Source of the DNA: an uncultured cyanobacterium
Lineage (GTDB): Bacteria; Cyanobacteriota; Cyanobacteriia; PCC-6307; Cyanobiaceae
DNA: 5,815 nt
Direction of reading: 5' to 3'
Assembly: GCA_903921295.1 (NCBI GenBank)
Contig: CAIXOZ010000131.1
Span: 1 to 5,815 of the forward strand
The notes under the pieces were generated by a model that saw nothing but the letters and a program-made list of their open reading frames with translations, had not been told where the DNA came from and did no database searches. This document shows, one piece after another, positions 1 to 5,534 of this stretch (its first letter is position 1; each line of letters begins with the position of its first letter). The translations under genes and the position numbers were made by a program.

Positions 1-360
1 ATCAAGGGGCAGCCCTGGCTTGATCTTGCCGCGGCCGAAGTGACGCCCGAACTGACGCTCGTAGACCTCGTCTTCATCCTGGGTTTCGACCTCAAGGGGT
101 CCGGTGGCTCTGGCGACACAGAGCAACCCGTAGCCCTCGCCCCGCACCTCCCTGGAGAGGCCAAGGGCCTCGCGCTGGTCGATGGAGCCACTCAACACGC
201 GGACCGCGCAGGCGGTGCAACAGCCGTTGCGACAGCTGAACGGCAGCGGATCACCCTGCGCCTCGAAACTGCGCAGGATGTAATCGCCTTCGTTCACCAG
301 ATGCCTGATGGTGCGGTTCTGCTGGCGCCAGTGAACCGTGATCGCAAATTGACGGGGCAT
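1..360 (-). CDS. Plant-type [2Fe-2S] ferredoxin (partial, C-terminal end outside window)
   Basis: A small soluble electron carrier with one [2Fe-2S] cluster; its redox partners cannot be told from sequence. The reading frame is open for 120 codons from the ATG at 360-358 to base 1. The cluster ligands follow the plant-type spacing C-X4-C-X2-C-X29-C: Cys43, Cys48, Cys51 and Cys81. An additional Cys47 lies beside Cys48 (motif CRNGCCTAC). After the last ligand comes the acidic stretch QDEDEVYE (about 94-101) and then a basic-aromatic tail (FGRHFGRGKIKPG), which resembles a cyanobacterial ferredoxin subfamily distinct from photosynthetic PetF. Homologues I recall end a few residues beyond this point, so only the very end should be missing. 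The frame stays open upstream of 360 with no in-frame ATG or GTG nearby, and no clear Shine-Dalgarno is visible. The ATG at 360 was chosen because the protein begins at the expected place. It is divergent from the tRNA gene. Confidence 0.88.
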   Translation of the reverse strand, partial: MPRQFAITVHWRQQNRTIRHLVNEGDYILRSFEAQGDPLPFSCRNGCCTACAVRVLSGSIDQREALGLSREVRGEGYGLLCVARATGPLEVETQDEDEVYERQFGRHFGRGKIKPGLPLD

Positions 361-461
361 CGTCGCGGCCGCATCTGGGGCGGATTCTCGGGCACCAGCG
401 TCCCAGGACGGGGCCTTTGCAGCCCTGCTGCTAATGTCTTGGCTTGCCCCAATCAGCCGCT
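361..461. other. Divergent intergenic region between ferredoxin gene and tRNA-Ser
   Basis: This stretch of about 100 bp must hold the promoter of the tRNA-Ser gene and probably that of the leftward ferredoxin gene. It is GC-rich. The only AT-richer patch is around 431-442 (ctaatgtctt), which could supply a -10-like element. I could not match a convincing -35/-10 pair with 16-18 bp spacing on either strand, so no promoter is called. No repeat or hairpin stands out. Confidence 0.3.
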
Positions 462-548
462 GGAGAGGTGGCCGAGTGGTCGAAGGCGCAGCACTGGAAA
501 TGCTGTATAGGGGCAACTCTATCGAGGGTTCGAATCCCTCCCTCTCCG
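462..548 (+). tRNA. tRNA-Ser, anticodon GGA
   Basis: A complete class II tRNA cloverleaf of 87 nt can be folded by hand. The 7-bp acceptor stem (ggagagg 462-468 with cctctcc 541-547) is perfect and the discriminator base is G548. The D arm runs from gcc 471-473 to ggc 485-487. The anticodon stem is cagca 489-493 with tgctg 501-505, around a 7-nt loop whose centre, 496-498, reads GGA, so it decodes UCC and UCU serine codons. A long variable arm (506-523, stem atag/ctat) is typical of tRNA-Ser. The T arm is gaggg 524-528 / ccctc 536-540 with loop ttcgaat. The 3' CCA is not encoded (ctt follows), so it must be added by nucleotidyltransferase. An intrinsic terminator begins 9 nt downstream, so this is a single-gene unit. 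Confidence 0.97.
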
Positions 549-556
549 CTTTCCTG

Positions 557-581
557 CCGACCCTCGGGTCGGTTTTTTTTT
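557..581 (+). terminator. Intrinsic terminator of tRNA-Ser
   Basis: A 6-bp GC-rich stem (ccgacc 557-562 with ggtcgg 567-572) closes a ctcg tetraloop and is followed directly by nine T residues (573-581). This is a textbook Rho-independent terminator placed just after the tRNA. It should separate the tRNA from the chaperone genes downstream, implying that dnaK3 has its own promoter to the right. Confidence 0.9.
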
Positions 582-583
582 GC

Positions 584-605
584 CTGGAGCCGTCCATGGC
601 TCCGG
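584..605 (+). promoter_or_regulatory. Inverted repeat in the dnaK3 upstream region
   Basis: ctggagcc (584-591) can pair with ggctccgg (598-605), giving an 8-bp stem with one T-G wobble and a 6-nt loop. It starts two bases after the T tract of the tRNA terminator and lies about 65 nt before the dnaK3 start. It has no T tract of its own. It could be a leader hairpin, an operator or chance in GC-rich DNA. The region 582-664 shows no CIRCE operator (TTAGCACTC-N9-GAGTGCTAA) and no convincing -35/-10 pair. Confidence 0.35.
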
Positions 606-670
606 CCGTGGCGCCCAGCCCTTGAGGGATGGATGAGGACCGTTAACTTGGGGATTCGATCGTCATGGTC

Positions 671-3076
671 ATGGGGCGAATTGTTGGCATCGACCTGGGC
701 ACAACCAATTCGGTTGTGGCGGTTCTCGAGGGTGGCCGCCCCCAGGTGATCGCCAGCGCCGAGGGGGGACGCACCACCCCTTCCGTGGTGGGCTTCAACC
801 GTGACCAGGAGCTGCTGGTGGGTCAGCTGGCCCGGCGCCAGCTTGTCCTCAATCCGCGCAACACCTTCGCGAACCTCAAGCGCTTCGTCGGACGCCGTTG
901 GCAGGAACTCGAGGACGACACCCTCGCGGTTCCGTTCACCGTCCGGGCCAACGATCAGGAGATGGTGCGGATCGTCTGTCCGAGCACCGAGCGGGAATAC
1001 GCCCCGGAAGAATTGGTGGCGAGCATCATCCGCAAGCTTGTCGATGACGCCACCACCTATCTGGGCGAGCCGGTCGAGGCCGCCGTGATCACGGTTCCGG
1101 CTTATTTCAACGATGCCCAGCGCCAGGCCACCCGCGATGCCGGCCGGCTTGCCGGGATCAGCGTTGAGCGGATCCTCAACGAACCCACCGCCGCGGCTCT
1201 GGCCTACGGCTTCGATCGCAGCGCCGTCAAACGCGTGCTGGTGTTTGATCTCGGCGGCGGCACCTTCGACGTCTCCCTGTTGCGGGTGGCCAATGGCGTC
1301 TTTGATGTCAAGGCCACCAGCGGCGACACCCAGCTCGGTGGCAACGACTGGGACCGCCGCATCGTCGACTGGCTGGCGGACGCCTTCCAGAGCAGCCACG
1401 GCATCGATCTGCGTCGCGATCGTCAGGCCCTGCAGCGACTGACGGAGGCAGCGGAAAAGGCCAAGCAGGAGCTGAGCGGTGTCCAGAGCACCCCGATCTC
1501 GCTGCCGTTCATCGCCACAGGTCCCGAAGGCCCGTTGCACATTGAGACGACGCTTGAGCGTCGCACCTTTGAGTCACTCTGTCCCGATCTGCTCGATCGT
1601 CTGCTCCGACCCGTGCAGCGCGCCCTGCGCGACGCCGGCATGGCCGCCGAAGACATCGATGATCTGGTCCTTGTGGGCGGCGCCAGCCGGATGCCGATGG
1701 TCCAGAACATGGTGCGCACCCTCCTCCCCATCGATCCCTGTCAATCGGTCAATCCCGATGAGGTGGTCGCGATCGGTGCCGCGGTCCAGGCCGGCATCCT
1801 CACCGGAGAGCTCCGCGATCTGATGCTCAACGACGTCACGCCGCTCTCCCTTGGCCTTGAAACGATCGGCGGGGCGATGAAGGTGCTGATTCCCCGAAAC
1901 ACATCGATTCCGGTCCGCCGTTCCGATGTCTTCAGCACGTCGGAGGCCAACCAGTCCTCGGTGGAGATCCACGTGCTCCAGGGTGAGCGGCAGATGGCTG
2001 AAGACAACAAGTCACTGGGCCGGTTCCGTCTCTCCGGCATTCCGCCGGCCCCGCGCGGTGTGCCCCAGGTGCAGGTCTCCTTCGACATTGATGCCAATGG
2101 ACTGCTGCAGGTCTCGGCCACCGACCGCACCACCGGTCGTCAGCAGAGCGTCAGCATTCAGGGGGGCTCCAACCTCAGCGAGGACGAGATCCAGGCCCTG
2201 CTCGCCGAAGCCGAGCAGAAGGCGGCGGAGGATCGCCGTCGCCGCAGCGAGATCGATCGCCGCAACCGTGCCGAAACCCTGATTGCCCAGGCGGAGCGGC
2301 GGCTGCGTGATGCCGCCCTTGAACTCGGTCCCTATGGCGCCGAGCGCCAGCAGCGCTCGGTGGAGATGGCCCTGCGCGATGTGCAGGATCTTCTGGCCGC
2401 CAACGACCTGCCTGAGCTTGATGTGGCCGTGAGCCAGCTTCAGGAGGCCGTGTACGGCCTCAACCGCCGCCTGGCCAGTGAGCGCAAGGTGGAGAGCAAT
2501 CCCCTGCAGGGACTCAAGAACACGCTGGGTTCGCTCAAGGACGAGCTCTTCTCCGATGACTACGACGATGACTGGGATCGGGACCGCTACCGCTCCCTTC
2601 CGAGCCGTGATCCCTGGGCGGCGGAACCCTGGCGTGATGCCAGCCGTCTCAATCCTCCCGTGTCCTCCTGGGATCGCCCCTCCCAGGACCGTTCCGCCCC
2701 TCGCGAAGGGGACCGCTCGGGTGCCAGGGATGGTCGGATCTCGTCCACCTGGCCGGCCGGTGATGGCGCTGAAGAACGGCGCTGGATCTCCGACGATGCG
2801 GACGATCGCCGCGGCAGGCAGAACGGCCGCTCCCGGGACGATCGCTGGGATGATCGCCGCACAACCCGTTCGGATCCCCGCTTCGAGGGCCGGCATGACC
2901 AGGACAACGGGTCTGGCCGGGGCTCCTGGGATCCCGATCCGGCTCCGGAGCGACAGCCGCGCCCGGCTGCCCCGATCGAGGAGCGCTGGGAGCGCCCCGA
3001 GCGTGAGGATGACGGTCGTCATGAGCGCCCGTCCAGGCCCATGCCCCCGGATGATGACCCCTGGTCTGAGGCCTGA
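671..3076 (+). CDS. dnaK3: Hsp70 chaperone DnaK, DnaK3 type with long disordered tail
   Basis: ATP-dependent chaperone that binds exposed hydrophobic peptides and cycles with a J-protein and a nucleotide exchange factor. Numbering is from the ATG at 671 (801 aa). The ATPase domain (about 1-380) has phosphate-1 IDLGTTNS (7-14), NEPTAAALAYG (170-180), phosphate-2 FDLGGGTFDVS and VLVGGASRMPMVQ. The interdomain linker reads DLMLNDVTPLSLG (383-395). The substrate-binding beta domain is about 390-500 and the helical lid about 502-608. From 629 a tail of about 173 residues makes the protein far longer than the usual ~640 aa. Such an extension beside a dnaJ gene fits cyanobacterial DnaK3, which is reported at thylakoid membranes; paralogue assignment is inferred from this. 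An alternative ATG lies two codons upstream at 665, with a weak GGGGA 10 nt before it; 671 was preferred because Hsp70s commonly begin MG[RK]. First gene of the likely four-gene operon. Confidence 0.95.
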   Translation: MGRIVGIDLGTTNSVVAVLEGGRPQVIASAEGGRTTPSVVGFNRDQELLVGQLARRQLVLNPRNTFANLKRFVGRRWQELEDDTLAVPFTVRANDQEMVRIVCPSTEREYAPEELVASIIRKLVDDATTYLGEPVEAAVITVPAYFNDAQRQATRDAGRLAGISVERILNEPTAAALAYGFDRSAVKRVLVFDLGGGTFDVSLLRVANGVFDVKATSGDTQLGGNDWDRRIVDWLADAFQSSHGIDLRRDRQALQRLTEAAEKAKQELSGVQSTPISLPFIATGPEGPLHIETTLERRTFESLCPDLLDRLLRPVQRALRDAGMAAEDIDDLVLVGGASRMPMVQNMVRTLLPIDPCQSVNPDEVVAIGAAVQAGILTGELRDLMLNDVTPLSLGLETIGGAMKVLIPRNTSIPVRRSDVFSTSEANQSSVEIHVLQGERQMAEDNKSLGRFRLSGIPPAPRGVPQVQVSFDIDANGLLQVSATDRTTGRQQSVSIQGGSNLSEDEIQALLAEAEQKAAEDRRRRSEIDRRNRAETLIAQAERRLRDAALELGPYGAERQQRSVEMALRDVQDLLAANDLPELDVAVSQLQEAVYGLNRRLASERKVESNPLQGLKNTLGSLKDELFSDDYDDDWDRDRYRSLPSRDPWAAEPWRDASRLNPPVSSWDRPSQDRSAPREGDRSGARDGRISSTWPAGDGAEERRWISDDADDRRGRQNGRSRDDRWDDRRTTRSDPRFEGRHDQDNGSGRGSWDPDPAPERQPRPAAPIEERWERPEREDDGRHERPSRPMPPDDDPWSEA
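2555..3073 (+). other. Region encoding the Arg/Asp/Trp-rich disordered tail of DnaK3
   Basis: This segment encodes residues 629-801 of DnaK3. By hand count its 173 residues hold 34 Arg, 32 Asp, 13 Glu and 10 Trp, with no Lys and no Cys. The tryptophans are spread along the whole length, often as DPW, EPW, DRW or ERW, and the protein ends DDDPWSEA. There are almost no aliphatic residues, so no folded domain or membrane helix is expected. Charge is nearly balanced. The strong protein-level pattern argues that this is genuinely translated and not a frameshifted extension, and the frame stays intact up to the dnaJ3 ribosome-binding site. Confidence 0.85.
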
Positions 3077-3078
3077 CG

Positions 3079-3990
3079 GTGGCGCGCCTGAACGCGCCTG
3101 CCGGCGCTGACACCGATCACTGGCGCACCCTCGGGCTTGAGCCCGGAGCGGATGCCCAGACCCTCAAACGCGCCTTCCGGGCCCAGGCCCGTCGCTGGCA
3201 TCCGGATCTCAATGCCAATGATCCCGTCGCCGAGGAGCGCTTCAAACGGATCAATGAGGCCTACGCCGTGCTCTCGGATCCGCGCCGCCGGCTGGCCTGG
3301 GAGCAGGGTGCCGGCGACGCTGAGGCCACGGCCGATCCCTTCGCCGTCGGTTTTCCTGAATTCGACGACTACCTCGATGCGCTGTTCGGACGGCGCCAGA
3401 GCCGCCGCCGCCCCGAGCCGGAGGAGGCGCCGGAACCGCCCGGCAGGGTCACCCCTCCGCAGCCACCACCGCCACCACCGGTGCAGGCCTCCACGGATCT
3501 GGAGACCGTTGTCGCCCTGACACCTGAGCAGGCCCTGCTCGGAGAGCGGTTGGAACTCACCCTTCCGGATGGCACCACCGTGGAGGTGAGCACGCCCCCG
3601 ATGGCTGGCGACGGATGGCGCTTGCGCCTGGCGGGGGTCACCCCCACCGGTGGCGACCATTTCCTGCAGTTGCGTGTGCGCACGGAGGAGGGGCTGCGGA
3701 TCGATGGCCTGCGCGTGTATTACCAGCTCGATCTGCATCCTGCCGATGCCGCGCTTGGTTGTTCGGCCATCGTTCCCACCCTGGTCGGCCCGGTGCGGCT
3801 GCAGGTACCGGCGGGATCGTCGAGTGGGCGGCTGCTGCGGTTGCGCGGACGTGGTCTGGAGAGTGACAACGAACGCGGTGACCAGTTCGTCGAACTGCGC
3901 ATCGTCATTCCCGATCCCCTCAGCGAAGCCGAGGAGGCGCTGTTCCGGCGGCTGCAGCAGCTGGCCCGCGACCCGGGCGAATCGCCCTGA
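3079..3990 (+). CDS. dnaJ3: J-domain co-chaperone without zinc finger (DnaJ3 type)
   Basis: Partner of DnaK that stimulates its ATPase and delivers substrates. The protein is 303 aa. The J-domain (about 13-75) carries the HPD triad at 41-43 (RRWHPDLN) followed by FKRINEAYAVLSDPRRR. The usual Gly/Phe region is replaced by an acidic segment (PEFDDYLDALFGRR) and a proline-rich linker (112-135) with PPQPPPPPP. C-terminal beta domains span about 138-215 and 216-295, with the recognisable VPAGSSSGRLLRLRGRG motif (243-259). There is only one cysteine (Cys228), so the CXXCXGXG zinc-binding domain of class A DnaJ is absent. The GTG start at 3079 is supported by GAGG at 3068-3071 with a 7-nt spacer and by the J-domain following soon after; no earlier in-frame start fits. 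It begins 2 bp after dnaK3, so the two are almost certainly co-transcribed and translationally coupled. The number 3 in the symbol is by analogy. Confidence 0.92.
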   Translation: MARLNAPAGADTDHWRTLGLEPGADAQTLKRAFRAQARRWHPDLNANDPVAEERFKRINEAYAVLSDPRRRLAWEQGAGDAEATADPFAVGFPEFDDYLDALFGRRQSRRRPEPEEAPEPPGRVTPPQPPPPPPVQASTDLETVVALTPEQALLGERLELTLPDGTTVEVSTPPMAGDGWRLRLAGVTPTGGDHFLQLRVRTEEGLRIDGLRVYYQLDLHPADAALGCSAIVPTLVGPVRLQVPAGSSSGRLLRLRGRGLESDNERGDQFVELRIVIPDPLSEAEEALFRRLQQLARDPGESP

Positions 3991-4003
3991 GACCAGCGTT
4001 GCC

Positions 4004-4009
4004 GAGGGG
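4004..4009 (+). promoter_or_regulatory. Ribosome-binding site of the DUF3110 gene
   Basis: GAGGGG, 8 nt before the ATG at 4018, is the clearest Shine-Dalgarno sequence in the operon. It supports 4018 as start over the internal ATG at 4105, where the conserved domain begins. Confidence 0.6.
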
Positions 4010-4017
4010 CCCCGGGC

Positions 4018-4566
4018 ATGGCGACGATCCGCAACACCCTGGCCCCCCGCCTGCAGCAGATCCGGGATCGGTGGGACACTGAAGAAGATTCCCTGCCCGT
4101 GCCCATGCCGGTCCACGTCCTGCTGTTCGATGCCGGCAGCGACAGCGAAGGCATCCATTCGCTTGAGGTCAGCGGACGCACGGTGGTGCTGCTGTTCGAG
4201 GATCGGGATGATGCCGAGCGCTATGCCGGCCTGCTGGAGGCCCAGGATTTTCCGATGCCGACGGTCGATGCCATCGATCGGGAAGAGATGGAGCGGTTCT
4301 GCAGTCAGGCCGGCTACGAGGCCCGTTTCGTGCCCGCCGGTTTCCTGCCCCAGTCCGCCGAAGATCGGCTGATGATTGCGCCGCCGGAACAGAACCTCGA
4401 TGTCACCGACTGGAAGGACCAGGCGGAGGCTGGCGTCCGCGGTCAGTTCAGCCCGTCGGACGATGGCCTGGAGAGTGACGATCGCCAGGGTCGGACCTCA
4501 GAACCGATCACCTCCTCTGATCCCGCCCTGGAGGCGTTCCGGCGTCAGCTTGAAGGTCTGCTGTGA
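4018..4566 (+). CDS. DUF3110 domain protein of unknown function
   Basis: A 182-aa protein resembling the DUF3110 family, known mainly from cyanobacteria and some plastid-bearing organisms; no biochemical role is established. The conserved core is about 32-130: VHVLLFDAGSDSEGIHSLE (32-50), then VVLLFEDRDDAERYAGLLEAQ (begins at 56), DFPMPTVDAIDREEMERFC (77-95) and APPEQNLDVTDWKDQ (121-135). The alternation of hydrophobic strands with acidic helices suggests a small alpha/beta fold. No signal peptide, membrane segment or catalytic motif is visible. A polar, probably flexible stretch (about 136-168) leads to a short terminal amphipathic helix (DPALEAFRRQLEGLL). The first ~30 residues look less conserved; translation might instead start at the ATG at 4105, but the ribosome-binding site favours 4018. 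It begins 27 bp after dnaJ3 and overlaps murQ by 4 bp, so a role linked to the chaperone pair is possible but unproven. Confidence 0.85.
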   Translation: MATIRNTLAPRLQQIRDRWDTEEDSLPVPMPVHVLLFDAGSDSEGIHSLEVSGRTVVLLFEDRDDAERYAGLLEAQDFPMPTVDAIDREEMERFCSQAGYEARFVPAGFLPQSAEDRLMIAPPEQNLDVTDWKDQAEAGVRGQFSPSDDGLESDDRQGRTSEPITSSDPALEAFRRQLEGLL

Positions 4567-5534
4567 GCACCGGCCTCCGTTCGGGAGATCGCGAACGGTC
4601 GGGTTCCGCCGGTGTGGATCGCGGCCATCTCCTCACTGAGCAGAGCAATCCCGCCAGTGCTGATCTTGATCAGCTGCCCTCCCTGGAGCTGGTGCGGGTC
4701 TTCTGTCGGGAAGACCTTCGCCCCCAGCAGGCGGTGGAGGCGGCTGCGCCCCAGCTCGCCGAGGCGATCGAGGCGATCGCGGCCCGGCTGGCTGCTGGGG
4801 GCCGTCTCTTCTATCTCGGCGCCGGCACCTCAGGACGGCTCGGGGTGCTGGATGCGGCCGAGTGCCCGCCGACGTTCTGCAGTGCACCGGAGCAGGTGCA
4901 GGGTGTGCTCGCGGGAGGGGCACCGGCACTGCTGCGCAGCTCTGAAGGCCTCGAGGATCTGGGCGAGGCCGGCATCGCCGATCTTCAGGCCAGAACCTTC
5001 GGGCCGGGGGATGCTCTCGTAGGGATCGCCGCCGGGGGTACCACCCCCTATGTGCTCGGAGCCCTGAGCTGGGCGTTGGAGCAGGGCGCCCTGGCGATTG
5101 CCCTAGCCTGCGTTCCCGCTGAGCAGGCTCCGATGCCCTGCACGATCGACATCCGGTTGCTCACCGGCCCGGAACTGCTGACCGGCTCCACCCGCCTCAA
5201 GGCCGGCACCGCCACCAAGATGGCGCTCAACATCCTCTCCACCGGTGTGATGGTGCGGCTGGGCAAGGTGCACGGCAACCGCATGGTGGATGTGGCGGTC
5301 ACCAACAGCAAGCTCGAGGATCGGGCCCTGCGCATCCTCCGCGACCTGGCAGCGGTGGAGCGGGATCAGGGGGCGCTGCTGCTGCAACAGGCTGGAGGAT
5401 CCGTGAAGCGGGCACTGCTGATGGCGATCACGGCCTGCACGGCTGAAGAGGCGACGGCTGCTCTGGAGCGCCACGGTGGCCGCCTGCGGGACGCCCTTTC
5501 CGACCCGGCTCACCCGGTGAACGGGCCCCAGTAG
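4563..5534 (+). CDS. murQ: N-acetylmuramic acid 6-phosphate etherase
   Basis: Cytosolic enzyme that cleaves the D-lactyl ether of MurNAc-6-phosphate to give GlcNAc-6-phosphate and D-lactate in peptidoglycan amino-sugar recycling. The protein (323 aa, family about 300) contains the family start TEQSNPASADLD (25-36), a SIS sugar-phosphate-isomerase fold with YLGAGTSGRLGVLDAAECPPT (begins at 84), IAAGGTTPYV (155-164), LTGSTRLKAGTATKMALN (206-223), and a small C-terminal helical domain (HGGRLRDALS). Glu100 and Glu131 align with the catalytic Glu83 and Glu114 of E. coli MurQ by direct comparison. The GTG start at 4563 overlaps the upstream stop as GTGA and has GAAGG at 4552-4556 with a 6-nt spacer, implying translational coupling. 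It gives about 17 more N-terminal residues than the E. coli enzyme; a GTG at 4614 is an alternative. No murP-type transporter gene is adjacent. The 3' end overlaps mtnP on the other strand. Confidence 0.94.
   Translation: MSTGLRSGDRERSGSAGVDRGHLLTEQSNPASADLDQLPSLELVRVFCREDLRPQQAVEAAAPQLAEAIEAIAARLAAGGRLFYLGAGTSGRLGVLDAAECPPTFCSAPEQVQGVLAGGAPALLRSSEGLEDLGEAGIADLQARTFGPGDALVGIAAGGTTPYVLGALSWALEQGALAIALACVPAEQAPMPCTIDIRLLTGPELLTGSTRLKAGTATKMALNILSTGVMVRLGKVHGNRMVDVAVTNSKLEDRALRILRDLAAVERDQGALLLQQAGGSVKRALLMAITACTAEEATAALERHGGRLRDALSDPAHPVNGPQ
4773..4780. repeat. HIP1 octamer (GCGATCGC)
   Basis: This is an exact copy of the highly iterated palindrome of cyanobacteria, here inside murQ and preceded by a near copy (GCGATCGA at 4764-4771). 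It is the only full octamer in the window, though its CGATCG core occurs fifteen times. Confidence 0.7.

Noticed and set aside
40..510. 156-codon plus-strand frame opposite the ferredoxin gene
   Set aside because: It is antisense to a clear ferredoxin with all four cluster cysteines and runs into the tRNA; it has no family resemblance.
582..664. CIRCE heat-shock operator before dnaK3
   Set aside because: No TTAGCACTC/GAGTGCTAA pair is present; the only inverted repeat found there is unrelated in sequence.
444..749. 101-codon plus-strand frame through tRNA-Ser (GEVAEWSKAQHWKCC, RVRIPPSP)
   Set aside because: This is the common spurious protein produced by translating tRNA-Ser/Leu genes; the region folds as a complete tRNA.
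431..1540. 369-codon open frame on the minus strand across the tRNA and the start of dnaK3
   Set aside because: It is antisense to dnaK3, and its end (GIRTLDRVAPIQHFQCCAFD) is the well-known artefact translation of the antisense of a class II tRNA gene. No start signal or recognisable domain is present.
2012..3022. 336-codon minus-strand frame opposite the 3' half of dnaK3
   Set aside because: GC-rich codon bias keeps the opposite frames open. Its sequence is low-complexity and unlike any protein I know, while the plus strand encodes conserved Hsp70 segments.
2478..3110. 210-codon plus-strand alternative frame over the DnaK3 tail, considered as a sign of a frameshift
   Set aside because: The annotated frame runs without a break from the Hsp70 lid into the Trp/Asp/Arg tail and ends at the dnaJ3 ribosome-binding site; the alternative has no conserved content.
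3019..4158. 379-codon minus-strand frame opposite dnaJ3
   Set aside because: It mirrors the J-domain and CTD coding sequence of dnaJ3 and has no recognisable motif or ribosome-binding site of its own.
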